NCBI GenBank assembly: GCA_934490165.1
Contig: CAKSTB010000001.1
Location: 279,591 to 343,590 of the forward strand
Direction of reading: 5' to 3'
Length of the DNA stretch: 64,000 nucleotides
Source of the DNA: an uncultured Ruminiclostridium sp.
Lineage (GTDB): Bacteria; Bacillota; Clostridia; Oscillospirales; Ruminococcaceae
The notes beneath the pieces are model-generated. The model did not search any database. It was given only the letters and a program-made list of their open reading frames with translations, and had not been told where the DNA came from. Position 1 is the stretch's first letter; each line of letters begins with the position of its first letter. Shown piece by piece: positions 18,456 to 27,698 of the stretch. The translations under genes were made by a program, and so were the position numbers.

Positions 18456-18653
18456 CTACTTCTCTTCTTCAACGGCATTGCGGATAACTGACTTTATCTT
18501 TTTTTCACATTTTGAACGCGGTGTCATAAACTCGCGTCCACAGCCTGTGCATTTCAGCTTGAAGTCCGCACCGACACGCAGTACAAGCATCTCTTTGCTT
18601 CCGCAGGGATGTTCCTTTTTCATTTTCAGCATATCGCCGACCTGTATATCCAT
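18456..18653 (-). CDS. DUF951 family small protein
   Basis: A 65-residue basic protein of the DUF951 family, recognised by KKEHPCGSKEMLVLRVGAD and LKCTGCGREFMTPRSK. The CxxC pair with the earlier Cys suggests a small metal site; the family is often predicted to bind nucleic acid but its role is unknown. The ATG at 18653 with AGGAG eight bases upstream is preferred to two upstream Met codons. It heads the prfA-tsaC-coaE operon behind a good promoter. Confidence 0.88.
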   Translation of the reverse strand: MDIQVGDMLKMKKEHPCGSKEMLVLRVGADFKLKCTGCGREFMTPRSKCEKKIKSVIRNAVEEEK

Positions 18654-18684
18654 CAGCTCCGCTCCTTTCATCAATATTTAATAT

Positions 18685-18713
18685 ATTGTACCACATTTTT
18701 GTCCGTTTTGCAA
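18685..18713 (-). promoter_or_regulatory. Promoter of the DUF951-prfA operon
   Basis: TTGCAA (18713-18708), 17 bases, TACAAT (18690-18685) on the reverse strand; the leader is about 25 nt. Confidence 0.65.
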
Positions 18714-18803
18714 TTACCGGGCGAATTTTTATGTAAATTATTCAGTCCGAATTACCACTTGCGATACGGGAATAATCATAACAAAGAAACGGAGGAAAAC
18801 AAA

Positions 18804-19130
18804 ATGAAAACAGAAATTACCGCAAGATTTAATGACACAGACACCGCTCAGCGTGTTGCAGTATATATAAACGCTTTATACAGCGCATCATCGGATATGT
18901 ATACAACTCAGATCGCCGACGGATATTACAGCTACAGCGGCATAGTTCCGATGACAGTACCGGGTGCTAACTATCTGACCAATATATTCTGCCCCGTATT
19001 TCCCGAGAATACCACACTTGATGATATAGAAAACCGCCGCGGAGTTACCGCAAAAATTCGTTGCAATAAAAACGACGCAGCCGAAGTCACAAGTTATATC
19101 ATTAAAAACGGAGGGCGTATAATTTCATAA
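18804..19130 (+). CDS. Unknown 108-residue protein
   Basis: I do not recognise the family. The start ATG at 18804 has GGAGG seven bases before it. The sequence looks like two related alpha/beta halves: MKTEITARFNDTDTAQRVAV at the N terminus and VTAKIRCNKNDAAEVTSYII near the C terminus. The pattern (strand, then a helix after a short acidic turn) suggests a ferredoxin-like fold. The middle is Tyr/Ser-rich (YYSYSGIVP). It has no signal peptide or membrane helix. It stands alone, between the divergent DUF951 gene and the diguanylate cyclase gene, which has its own promoter. Confidence 0.65.
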   Translation: MKTEITARFNDTDTAQRVAVYINALYSASSDMYTTQIADGYYSYSGIVPMTVPGANYLTNIFCPVFPENTTLDDIENRRGVTAKIRCNKNDAAEVTSYIIKNGGRIIS

Positions 19131-19168
19131 AAAACAGCTTAACCTCTGCATTTTATACAAAAAAGTGC

Positions 19169-19197
19169 TTGATTTTGGTGTCGAAAAATGTTATAAT
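19169..19197 (+). promoter_or_regulatory. Promoter of the diguanylate cyclase gene
   Basis: TTGATT (19169-19174), 17 bases, TATAAT (19192-19197). It rules out start codons before about 19205 and supports the GTG at 19249. Confidence 0.8.
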
Positions 19198-19248
19198 TTT
19201 AATAATAACATACAGATAAAAAATTCGATTTATAGGGAGGGGTGCCCT

Positions 19249-20934
19249 GTGAAATCTATCCGCAATAAATTTGTCCTGCTGATGATCAGTTGTGTTCTGA
19301 TATGCTCGCTGGCTATCGGCTCGATAAGCATTATCGGTATTGACAGCGTAGCAAATGAGGACTCGGAAACTATAATGCAATTGCAAGCGTCTACCAGTAC
19401 TCAGAGCATTGACCAGCTTTTTTCTGCGGTCGAGCTTGCTATGAATACCTGCTATGACTATGCGCTTAATCGTTTTCACAGTATATCCGAATTTCAGAAT
19501 GATCCCGATAGACTGATAGACTATAATGATTCTGTAGGTCAGCTTATAAAGAACGTTATGTCTAATACCGAGGCTTCTATCTGCGGATATATCCGATATA
19601 ACCCGGACTTGAATCTTTCTTCTGACGGTGTATTCTGGGTAAAAGACAGCAATAGCAACAATATCAAAGAACATGAGCTTACCGACATAGAAAAGTACAA
19701 AAAAGAAGATGCCGAACACGTTGCATGGTATTACGAACCGCTTAAAGCAGGAAAGCCTGTCTGGATAGATCCATACATTAACAAGAACCTTGACAACGTT
19801 TATATGATATCATATATTATACCGTTTTATGATGAAAGCGGAACAGCGGTCGGAGTCATCGGAATGGATATTGATATGCGCCGCATCATCTCAATGATAA
19901 ACGAGATAGAGCTGTACGAAACGGGTTACGCTTTTCTTTGCGACAGTAAGGGCAACATAGTATATCATAAACAGTTTCCTGACGGAATATCAGTAGATGA
20001 ACTCAAAAACGATAAAATGATGACGGTTGTCGATAATCATTTTGACGAAGAAGATGTCGGCGATGTAATAACTATACTGAATTACGAAGGCGAAAGGCGC
20101 AAGCTGTGCGCAAAAAAATTATCAAACGGTATGAATATCGTAATAACCGTTCCTGAGAAAGAAATAAACGAGAAGCGTAATATTGTCGTTATTCAAGACC
20201 TGATCGCAGTTGTTATAGCATTGTTAGTTGCTTCGTTACTGACTTTGCAGTTCACAAACATAATCGTAAAACCGATAAAGCATCTTACAGAGGTTTCTAA
20301 AAAAATCTCCGCAGGCGATCTTGATGTCGAGATAGAGTGTAAAACAAAAGATGAAATCGGTGTGCTTGCCGCACGTTATAACGATACCGTTAAAATGCTC
20401 AAAAAATACATAGATAAGATAAACAAACAGGCTTATACCGATGCCGCGACCGGTGTTGGCAACAAGGCGGCATATCAGGACACCGTACAGCGTATTGATA
20501 AGATGAGCTGTCATAATAACGGTGACTATGCTGTGTTTGTTATGGATATAAATTACCTTAAAATGTATAACGATAAGTACGGTCACGAATTTGGTGATAT
20601 GCTGATATCAGATGCAAGCTCAATAATTAAACGGATCTTCGGCAAATACAGCATATTCCGCATAGGCGGCGATGAATTTGCAGTATTGATAAACTCTCCG
20701 GAAGACGGTATTTGCGAAAAGCTGATAAAAGAATTCAAAGCCGAGCAAGAGCTGTTTAACCGCAATGCAAAGCATTACGAGCTCGGAGTTCGTATAGCAG
20801 TCGGATATGCGATAAATTCCGCAGATGATAATGACTATGTTGACGTGTTCAAACGTGCAGACAAGCAGATGTATCTTGACAAGCAGGAGATCAAAAAGAC
20901 AGCCCGCGCTGTCGGTTATGTGGATAACAGATAG
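19249..20934 (+). CDS. Membrane sensor diguanylate cyclase (Cache-HAMP-GGDEF)
   Basis: The 561-residue protein should make cyclic di-GMP in response to an extracellular signal. After a short basic N terminus and membrane helix (residues 8-28) comes a Cache-type sensor domain of about 270 residues containing VGVIGMDIDMRRI. A second helix and a HAMP linker (VKPIKHLTEVSKKISAGD) lead to the GGDEF domain, whose active site GGDEF (473-477) is intact. The GTG start at 19249 has GGGAGG eight bases upstream. An HD-GYP phosphodiesterase at 62697-63395 could be its counterpart. The ligand is not predictable. Confidence 0.93.
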   Translation: MKSIRNKFVLLMISCVLICSLAIGSISIIGIDSVANEDSETIMQLQASTSTQSIDQLFSAVELAMNTCYDYALNRFHSISEFQNDPDRLIDYNDSVGQLIKNVMSNTEASICGYIRYNPDLNLSSDGVFWVKDSNSNNIKEHELTDIEKYKKEDAEHVAWYYEPLKAGKPVWIDPYINKNLDNVYMISYIIPFYDESGTAVGVIGMDIDMRRIISMINEIELYETGYAFLCDSKGNIVYHKQFPDGISVDELKNDKMMTVVDNHFDEEDVGDVITILNYEGERRKLCAKKLSNGMNIVITVPEKEINEKRNIVVIQDLIAVVIALLVASLLTLQFTNIIVKPIKHLTEVSKKISAGDLDVEIECKTKDEIGVLAARYNDTVKMLKKYIDKINKQAYTDAATGVGNKAAYQDTVQRIDKMSCHNNGDYAVFVMDINYLKMYNDKYGHEFGDMLISDASSIIKRIFGKYSIFRIGGDEFAVLINSPEDGICEKLIKEFKAEQELFNRNAKHYELGVRIAVGYAINSADDNDYVDVFKRADKQMYLDKQEIKKTARAVGYVDNR

Positions 20935-20949
20935 GACAGAATATGAAAC

Positions 20950-20987
20950 GGCGCTCCGCGATAAAATGCGGAGCGCCTTTCTTTTAT
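20950..20987. terminator. Bidirectional terminator between cyclase and clpC
   Basis: A perfect ten-base-pair stem GGCGCTCCGC/GCGGAGCGCC with an eight-base loop, followed on the plus strand by TTTCTTTTAT. It separates the convergent cyclase and clpC genes. Confidence 0.85.
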
Positions 20988-20991
20988 TCGG

Positions 20992-23397
20992 TTATCCCAG
21001 CTTATCCGCACACAGCCTTTTCACGGTATAACTGCCGCTGTCCGAAACATCGGCATAAATTTCATCGCCGTCTGAAAACTCCCCGTTTATTATGCCGTCG
21101 GATATACAGTTCATCACATTTTTATCAATAAGCTTGGCAATAGGTCGTGCGCCCTCGTGCATTTTTTCCGCTTCCGCGCATATTCTGTCCGACAAACGCT
21201 CGCTCCACGACAGCGCTATTCCCTGCCGCTTGCACCTTTTGGCAAGCTCCGACAACATATTGCCGCAAATCTGCCTGTAATCGCTCATTCCCAGTTCATT
21301 GAACACTATCACTTCATCAACTCTGCCCAAAAATTCGGGGCGAAAATATTCTTTGAGTTCATTTCTTATAAGCTCCGATATTGCGCTTTGTCTTTGCCCT
21401 ATGCCGAAGCCCAGCTTGCTCTTTCCTCCGCTTATAAGTCTGCTGCCGATATTTCCGGTCATAATGATAACCGTATTTGTAAAATCTGCTGTTCTTCCCG
21501 CCGAGTCTGTCAGATGCCCGTCATCAAGCACCTGTAGCAGTATATCAAATATATCGGGGTGCGCCTTTTCTATTTCATCAAACAGTACAACACTGTACGG
21601 CGCACGTCTTACCCTGTCGATCAGCTTTCCACCGTCTTCATACCCGACATATCCCGCAGGAGCACCTATAAGCTTTGACACCGAATGCTTTTCGCTGTAT
21701 TCCGACATATCGAAGCGTATCAAAGCCTTTTCGTCACCGAACAGAGCCCTCGCAAGCTCCTTACAGCACCTGGTCTTGCCGACCCCGCTTGTGCCGAGGA
21801 ATATAAACGAGCCTGTCGGACGGTGCTCGTCTGAAAGTCCCGAGCGCCCTCTTCGCACTGCATTCGCAATCGCGGATATCGCCGCAGTCTGCCCTGTGAT
21901 CTTAGCGGACAGTATTTTTTCAAGGTCAGAAAGCTTCTTTGCTTTATCATCATCACAGCTTACAGGTATTCCTGTATAGCTTGTCACTACCTCGGCGATA
22001 TCCTTTTCGGTAAGCACCGCGGTATATTTATCATTCTGCGTATCTGCCGCAACTGACTTTTCCTCTTCACGAAGTCTTAAAGCAAGCGCAAAATCCTTAT
22101 CGTTTATCGCTTTTATCTTTCTCTCCGACAGCTCTTTCAGTCTGATATTCTTATCCGCATTTTCCTCTGTTATCCGTCCCGAGGCTCTCACCTTTGCCGC
22201 CGCTTCATCTATAAGGTCGATCGCTTTATCGGGCAGAAAACGGTCGTTTATATACCTTGCAGAAAGCTCGGCCGCCGCCTTGATCGCCCCATAGGTGATT
22301 TTTACCTTATGATAACTCTCATAACGCTCTTTGAGCCCACCGAGAATAGTTATCGTTTCGTTTATATCAGGCTCGGATACACTGACAGGCTGTAATCGGC
22401 GTTCAAGTGCCGCGTCCTTTTCGATATATTTTTTATATTCTGCGTTAGTGGTAGCCCCGATAAGCCGCACTTCTCCCCTTGCGAGCATAGGTTTCAGAAT
22501 ATTCGCCGCGTCAATTGCTCCCTCTGCCGCACCTGCTCCTACAATATTATGAATTTCGTCAATAAAAACTATAATATTTCCGTCATTTCTGATCTCGTCA
22601 AAAACGCTTTTAAGCCTTTCTTCAAAGTCGCCTCGGTATTTAGCCCCCGCGAGCATTGCAGTTATGTCAAGCATATATATCTGCTTAGTTTTAAGCTCGG
22701 CAGGAACATTTCCTTCTGCAATTTTTATTGCAAGACCCTCCGCGATCGCAGTTTTTCCGACACCCGGTTCTCCGACAAGACAAGGGTTGTTCTTCGCACG
22801 CCTGAGAAGTATCTCTATAACTCTGCCTGTTTCCTTTTCGCGGCAAAGACACGGATCAAGCTTTCCCTTGCGCGCCGCTGCGGTGAGATCTCTGCCGTAT
22901 TTTGCAAGCACCGAAGACAGCTCCTTGTTGCTTTTACTGTCGCTGTTCTTACCTTGTGACGTTTTTTTCAGCGGATCCGCGCTTCTGTTTATGACCGCCT
23001 CGCTGTCTAGTCCCATCTCACGCAGAAATACCGAAGCATAGCACTCATTGTCGCGCATTATCGCACGCAGAATGTGCTCCGTACCTGCGGCATTCCTGCC
23101 CGAATTGCGCGATATCAACACTGCCGCTTCAAGTATGCGCTTGCTTCTCGGGGTAAAATCCGATACATCGAGCTTTGTCGGCAATCCCTTTCCGATAAGC
23201 GAGTTTATCCGCGATATAACCGCGGCACAGGTTATCCCGCTCTGCTCAAGTATCATATAGGCTACTCCGCCTTTGCAAGCGCACAGCCCGTATAAAATAT
23301 GTTCACTGCCCACATAGGTATGCCCCATGCTCATAGCGCAGGTCAGCGCACAGGTGAGAGCATCATTTGCTTTATCCGTAAATCCGTTGAATTCCAT
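20992..23397 (-). CDS. clpC: ClpC/ClpA-type AAA+ ATPase (Clp protease regulatory subunit)
   Basis: A Hsp100 unfoldase of 801 residues. The N-terminal double Clp-N repeat covers residues 1-140. The first AAA+ module has Walker A GEPGVGKT (209-216). A short middle domain (about 410-455) is followed by the second module with GTSGVGKT (535-542). A KLGFG tripeptide loop near residue 660 is the ClpP-docking signature, so it should feed substrates to ClpP. I start it at ATG 23397 after AAGGCGGT. No ctsR-mcsA-mcsB genes accompany it, unlike the Bacillus clpC operon, so control is different here. Confidence 0.92.
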   Translation of the reverse strand: MEFNGFTDKANDALTCALTCAMSMGHTYVGSEHILYGLCACKGGVAYMILEQSGITCAAVISRINSLIGKGLPTKLDVSDFTPRSKRILEAAVLISRNSGRNAAGTEHILRAIMRDNECYASVFLREMGLDSEAVINRSADPLKKTSQGKNSDSKSNKELSSVLAKYGRDLTAAARKGKLDPCLCREKETGRVIEILLRRAKNNPCLVGEPGVGKTAIAEGLAIKIAEGNVPAELKTKQIYMLDITAMLAGAKYRGDFEERLKSVFDEIRNDGNIIVFIDEIHNIVGAGAAEGAIDAANILKPMLARGEVRLIGATTNAEYKKYIEKDAALERRLQPVSVSEPDINETITILGGLKERYESYHKVKITYGAIKAAAELSARYINDRFLPDKAIDLIDEAAAKVRASGRITEENADKNIRLKELSERKIKAINDKDFALALRLREEEKSVAADTQNDKYTAVLTEKDIAEVVTSYTGIPVSCDDDKAKKLSDLEKILSAKITGQTAAISAIANAVRRGRSGLSDEHRPTGSFIFLGTSGVGKTRCCKELARALFGDEKALIRFDMSEYSEKHSVSKLIGAPAGYVGYEDGGKLIDRVRRAPYSVVLFDEIEKAHPDIFDILLQVLDDGHLTDSAGRTADFTNTVIIMTGNIGSRLISGGKSKLGFGIGQRQSAISELIRNELKEYFRPEFLGRVDEVIVFNELGMSDYRQICGNMLSELAKRCKRQGIALSWSERLSDRICAEAEKMHEGARPIAKLIDKNVMNCISDGIINGEFSDGDEIYADVSDSGSYTVKRLCADKLG

Positions 23398-23560
23398 ACT
23401 ACGACCGCCTTTCTTTATACAATTATAGGCAGAAAACATTGATTTAATCACAAACAGGAAATACATAAAAGCAGTAACACATTTTAATCAGCGGCATATT
23501 ATGTACTATGAGCAACGCTCAAACGGCTTAGCTCAAATAAAACAACGGAGGAAACATATC

Positions 23561-23695
23561 ATGTTCTGTGCAAACAACTCTTGCTGGTGGATCATCATCC
23601 TTATTCTCTTATTCTCATGCTGCGGTGGTTGCGGCGGCTGTGGTAACAACGACTGCGGCTGTGGTAACAACAACTGCGGAGGATGCGGCTGCTGA
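23561..23695 (+). CDS. 44-residue Cys/Gly-rich membrane peptide
   Basis: A very short product with a strong ribosome site (GGAGG, nine bases before ATG 23561) and its own perfect terminator. Residues 9-18 (WWIIILILLF) form a hydrophobic segment. Residues 19-44 contain nine of the eleven cysteines, arranged as CCGGCGGC followed by Asn/Gly/Cys repeats. It resembles, in general design, the short hydrophobic Gly/Cys-rich peptides found near sporulation genes in Firmicutes, but I know no exact family. The tail could bind metal or form disulfides. It stands alone between clpC and typA. Confidence 0.7.
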   Translation: MFCANNSCWWIIILILLFSCCGGCGGCGNNDCGCGNNNCGGCGC

Positions 23696-23712
23696 TAAAC
23701 CCACCAAAACCG

Positions 23713-23739
23713 GGAGTCCCTGCGGGGACTCCTTTTTTT
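23713..23739 (+). terminator. Strong terminator of the Cys-rich peptide gene
   Basis: GGAGTCCC/GGGACTCC stem with a TGCG tetraloop and seven T. Confidence 0.9.
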
Positions 23740-23869
23740 GTGAAAAATAAACAAGTCAAACTTTTATCACTTGTGCAAAATTATCTAAATATAATCTAGT
23801 AAAAAACACGAAAAATGAGTATAATTATAAGGATAAAGACAGAATTTATGCGAAGAAGGAGAATGGACG

Positions 23870-25702
23870 TTGAAAAGAGAAGATTTAAGAAATATAGCGA
23901 TAATCGCACACGTTGACCACGGTAAGACAACACTGGTCGATGAAATGTTAAAGCAGGGCGGCGTATTCCGTGACAATCAGGAAGTGGAAGACCGCGTAAT
24001 GGACAGCAACGCACTTGAAAGAGAGCGTGGTATCACGATCCTTGCAAAAAATGCCGCCGCACACTACAACGGCGTTAAGATCAACATCGTAGACACTCCC
24101 GGTCACGCCGATTTCTCAGGCGAGGTTGAGCGTATATTAAAGATGGTAAACGGCGTACTGCTCCTTGTAGACAGCTTTGAGGGTACAATGCCCCAGACAA
24201 GATTTGTTCTGCAAAAAGCACTCGACTTAGGTCTTAAGGTAATTGTCGTAGTAAACAAAACCGACCGTCCCGATGCAAGAAACAAGGAAGTAGTAGATGA
24301 AGTGCTTGAGCTCTTACTTGACCTTGACGCATCTGACGAACAGCTTGACAGCCCTGTTATCTTCTGCTCCGGCAGAAACGGTGTTGCTTCATACTCACCC
24401 GATGTTATGGGCGAAAACTTCAAGCCCCTGTTCGACAAGATCATTGAGCATATTCCTTGTCCCGAGGGCGACCCCGACGGCGATTTACAGCTCCTCGTTT
24501 CATCTATCGACTACAACGACTATGTAGGCAGAATTGCAGTCGGCAGAATTGAAAGAGGTACAATAAAGCAGAACCAGGAAGTTATGGTCTGCGACTACAA
24601 CGGCTCACACAAGCCTTTCAAGTCGAAGGTAGTAAGCCTTTACACCTTTGAGGGTATGAATAAAGTTCCCGTAACAGAAGCTACGATCGGTGATATCGTA
24701 TGCTTATCGGGTATCGAGGGTATAACGATCGGACAGACTATCTGCTCGGTAAACAATCCCGAGCCGCTCCCCTTTGTAAAGATAAGCGAACCTACAGTAG
24801 AAATGACGTTCTCGGTAAACGACAGCCCGTTCGCAGGCAGAGAGGGTAAGTTCGTTACATCGCGTCAGATAAGAGAGCGTCTGCACAAGGAGCTCTTAAA
24901 GGACGTTTCGCTGAGAGTAACCGACAGTGAAAACTCCGATGCTTATAACGTAGCAGGCAGAGGTGAAATGCACTTGTCTATCCTTATTGAAACAATGCGC
25001 CGTGAGGGTTATGAGCTTTCTGTAAGCACTCCTCGTGTACTGTTCAAGGAAATTGACGGTGTAAGATGTGAGCCTATCGAACGTCTGCTGATAGATGTTC
25101 CCGATAACTGTGTCGGCTCTGTTATGGAGAAAATGGGTGTCAGAAAGGCAGAGCTTGTTCATATGCAGCCTGTAGGAAGCAGAACAAGAATTGAGTTCCT
25201 TATCCCCTCAAGAGGTCTGTTCGGCTACAGAAGTGAGTTTATGACAGATACAAAGGGCGAGGGCGTACTGAACACCGTATTTGACAGCTACCGTCCCTAC
25301 ATGGGTGAGATACCCACAAGAACTGTCGGCTCACTTGTTGCTTTTGAATCAGGCACAGCTATGGCTTACGGTCTGTTCAACGCTCAGGAAAGAGGTACGC
25401 TGTTCATAGACGCAGGCGTTCCCGTATATGAAGGTATGGTTGTCGGCGTATCACCCAAGGCAGGCGACATCAATGTAAACGTATGCAAGAAAAAGCACCT
25501 TACAAATACAAGAGCCAGCGGCAGCGACGATGCATTAAGACTTATTCCCTATAAGAGAATGAGTCTTGAAGAAAGCCTTGAATTTATAAACGACGACGAG
25601 CTTGTTGAGGTAACTCCCAAGACGATCCGTATCAGAAAGAAAATCCTTGACAATGACCTTCGTGCCAAGGAAGATGCTAAGAGAAGAAAGCAGAACGCTT
25701 AA
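23870..25702 (+). CDS. typA: Translational GTPase TypA/BipA
   Basis: TypA/BipA is a ribosome-binding GTPase related to EF-G, linked to 50S assembly and stress. The 610-residue protein has the P-loop AHVDHGKT (residues 14-21), the switch II DTPGHADF and NKTD for guanine recognition, followed by EF-G-like domains and the BipA-specific C-terminal domain. The start is TTG at 23870 with GAAGGAG eight bases upstream; the ATG at 23863 is out of frame. It is monocistronic with a terminator. Confidence 0.96.
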   Translation: MKREDLRNIAIIAHVDHGKTTLVDEMLKQGGVFRDNQEVEDRVMDSNALERERGITILAKNAAAHYNGVKINIVDTPGHADFSGEVERILKMVNGVLLLVDSFEGTMPQTRFVLQKALDLGLKVIVVVNKTDRPDARNKEVVDEVLELLLDLDASDEQLDSPVIFCSGRNGVASYSPDVMGENFKPLFDKIIEHIPCPEGDPDGDLQLLVSSIDYNDYVGRIAVGRIERGTIKQNQEVMVCDYNGSHKPFKSKVVSLYTFEGMNKVPVTEATIGDIVCLSGIEGITIGQTICSVNNPEPLPFVKISEPTVEMTFSVNDSPFAGREGKFVTSRQIRERLHKELLKDVSLRVTDSENSDAYNVAGRGEMHLSILIETMRREGYELSVSTPRVLFKEIDGVRCEPIERLLIDVPDNCVGSVMEKMGVRKAELVHMQPVGSRTRIEFLIPSRGLFGYRSEFMTDTKGEGVLNTVFDSYRPYMGEIPTRTVGSLVAFESGTAMAYGLFNAQERGTLFIDAGVPVYEGMVVGVSPKAGDINVNVCKKKHLTNTRASGSDDALRLIPYKRMSLEESLEFINDDELVEVTPKTIRIRKKILDNDLRAKEDAKRRKQNA

Positions 25703-25716
25703 AATCCGACATAATA

Positions 25717-25753
25717 AAAGCTGTGGTTTCACAAACGAAATCACAGCTTTTTA
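25717..25753 (+). terminator. Terminator of typA
   Basis: AAAGCTGTGGTTTC pairs with GAAATCACAGCTTT (one G-U) and is followed by TTTATAT. Confidence 0.8.
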
Positions 25754-25804
25754 TATACGCAGTACGCATTAACATCTGCTTTATTGTATTCTGCTTAATG
25801 ATAC

Positions 25805-26584
25805 TTAGCTTATAACATTAAGAGGTAATGCGCCGTCTTCTTCAAAAACTATACTATCGGCAGACAGACCTCTGCCGAGTTGATTAAGCTCAACAGGCGT
25901 AAATCCACGATTGAACGGTGCTCTTGTAATATTGTTCAAACGTGATATAATGCCAATTAACTCACCGAGATTTTTCTCCTCCGGCAGCAAATTACGATAA
26001 TCAAGATAGCTGAGCACTTCTTCAAGAGGATTTTCACCGTTTTTTATTTCCAGAATACAATCACCGACAGTATCCCATGCATCTGTGCGACTTAATTTCA
26101 TCTTCCGCATAAGAAAACGTTCCAGTTCCTTCGTATACTCATTTTCTTCTATATACGAATCATCAACATATGCGAGCAGCTTATTCTTCTCGGGAACAAA
26201 CAGCGGCTTGCCTTTCTGAGCGGTAATCATATTTTTATAAAATATTTCATCAATAAGCACCAATGATTCGTTTAAGATCGTTCTTTCCATCGGCTTACTC
26301 TTTTTTCTGTTCTTGTTCAGCTCTTCACTGCCGAGTATAAAATAGAAATGATCCTCGTGTCTTGCTATCTCGGAAAAAGCAATAAAATCTTCCTCCGTCA
26401 GCTTTAATTTTTCATTTTGTTTTGTGATTATCTTATACGCGTCTTTCAAAGGCAACATCTCATAAAAATTTGAAAACGCATCAAAATAATCATATAAAAG
26501 CATCACCGTTTCTGCATCTAGGTTAAGCTTCTCGTGCATTGCTTTAATTGAATTTGCTGTATACATATTCGGTAATTTTATCAT
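25805..26584 (-). CDS. Hypothetical protein, 259 residues
   Basis: A soluble, acidic-to-neutral, helical protein without signal peptide. I choose ATG 26584 because AAGGAG lies six bases upstream. The C-terminal part (about 190-240) contains LGELIGIISRLNNITRAPFNRGFTPVEL, similar in style to a segment seen in SEC-C-motif proteins of Firmicutes, where an N(x)RxWxNxGxTPxEL block precedes the cysteine motif; the CxCxSGKKYKKCC tail itself is absent here. So it may be a degenerate member, but this is weak. It lies directly downstream of the large noncoding transcript and in the same direction, with about 70 bases between them. Confidence 0.75.
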   Translation of the reverse strand: MIKLPNMYTANSIKAMHEKLNLDAETVMLLYDYFDAFSNFYEMLPLKDAYKIITKQNEKLKLTEEDFIAFSEIARHEDHFYFILGSEELNKNRKKSKPMERTILNESLVLIDEIFYKNMITAQKGKPLFVPEKNKLLAYVDDSYIEENEYTKELERFLMRKMKLSRTDAWDTVGDCILEIKNGENPLEEVLSYLDYRNLLPEEKNLGELIGIISRLNNITRAPFNRGFTPVELNQLGRGLSADSIVFEEDGALPLNVIS

Positions 26585-26654
26585 AGTAATCTCCTTAATC
26601 AGCGTTTTTTTGATTATATCACTTTTTGTCGGTAAATGCAAGTAATGCGCACAA

Positions 26655-27379
26655 TGGAAACGGACTTTGAAGCAACACATACTCCAAAGTCCGATTGTTT
26701 ATAAATATTCAATTGTTCTCATCGGCTATCGGTATTATCGCTATATGCGTTCTTCGCATATACTCACAGAACTCGTCCTGTCACTTTTACCGTTAAACTA
26801 TAACCGACTTTTACATTTTTCGTAGTTTACGCTACTTGTACATTCTTAGTACATTGGACTATACCTCACTGTCTTTCTTCATTAAGCACCGTTCTTCGAT
26901 GCCTGATTATGCAGTCAGTGTATATTACCATGCTCAACACATCCTTATAAGAGATTTATCAGAAATACTGCCTCTTTGAATGTCTTAAACTGTACATTTC
27001 AATCACCTTACCTGTAATTACCTTGAAAGCCGTATATAATAAACGCTTTTGCGGAAATCTGCGATTTTATCGCTATAAGGTTTTTATTAGTCTGAGTAGC
27101 TGTTGTTCTCGCAAGTTAAAGGTCAAAACCTTTTATTATATGTGTCGATGAGTACCGTATGAGTATTGTCATCGTCCCAATCACTTCTTACTTTATGTTG
27201 CGAGCCTCAACAGACTGCTGTGACTCACTTAATTCCTGACCCATTGGACTCGCCTCCTATCCGACCGGATTTATATACGCTTCCGACTCGTATATAGTGT
27301 TGAATAAAACCCTCTTTATAATGTTAAATAGTCAGCACCAAGATGTTTTATTCTGTCTGGGGAACTTTTCTTTTTCCTT
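26655..27379 (-). ncRNA. Candidate large structured noncoding RNA (about 725 nt)
   Basis: No plausible gene lies in this stretch on either strand, yet a consensus promoter (27386-27414) reads into it on the reverse strand. Many hairpins are visible. Examples are TATATACG/CGTATATA near 27290-27265, GCGAT/ATCGC near 27073-27061, GCATCG-AAGAA-CGGTGC near 26902-26886, TATGCG-AAGAA-CGCATA near 26760-26744, and a closing GCGAG/CTCGC near 27253 and 27197. The last hairpin CGGACTTTG/CAAAGTCCG (26693-26661), followed by TTTCC, may be the end. AGTCCAATG and TATAGCGATAA each occur twice. Size and ornateness recall ROOL, GOLLD or OLE RNAs; I cannot assign a class by eye. Confidence 0.6.
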
Positions 27380-27385
27380 GTCTAT

Positions 27386-27414
27386 ATGATACCACAGAAA
27401 AAGCCGTAAGTCAA
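27386..27414 (-). promoter_or_regulatory. Promoter of the large noncoding RNA
   Basis: TTGACT (27414-27409), exactly 17 bases, TATCAT (27391-27386) on the reverse strand. There is no ribosome site or reading frame downstream for over 700 bases, which argues for an RNA product. Confidence 0.75.
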
Positions 27415-27590
27415 CACTTTTTTAATCGAAAAATGTACAAATTGCACAGCTTGCATTTGTGTATTAGTCACATAGTTACACAATTTACACAGCAAGCGGT
27501 GATTTTTGTTAAACTTATAACTTAAATTTTGCGACTCACGACAATTTATGCCAAGACGGATAACACTGTGAAAAAATCATAAAATACCTC

Positions 27591-27619
27591 TTGACAACAC
27601 CTGCTGATTCGTGTAAAAT
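27591..27619 (+). promoter_or_regulatory. Promoter of the DUF1292 gene
   Basis: TTGACA (27591-27596), 17 bases, TAAAAT (27614-27619). The leader of about 70 nt contains possible short pairings (GAACA with TGTTC and GAGG with CCTC) but no known riboswitch. Confidence 0.8.
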
Positions 27620-27698
27620 TATAAATACAAGAACAGAGGTCTTAAGAACAAAAACATAATGTTCGGGAAAAGGTCCTCGGAAAAGGAAGGAATACAGA

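Noticed and set aside
23533..23754. Reverse-strand Pro/Gln/Leu-rich frame
   Set aside because: It is the complement of the Cys/Gly-rich codons of the 44-residue peptide gene and of its terminator.
26655..27379. Group II intron or RNase P RNA
   Set aside because: No domain V-like AGC/GUUC hairpin and no RNase P conserved core (such as GAGGAAAGUCC) could be found.
27343..27525. Plus-strand 60-codon frame
   Set aside because: No ribosome site, low-complexity Phe/His/Ile-rich product, and it overlaps the reverse-strand RNA promoter.
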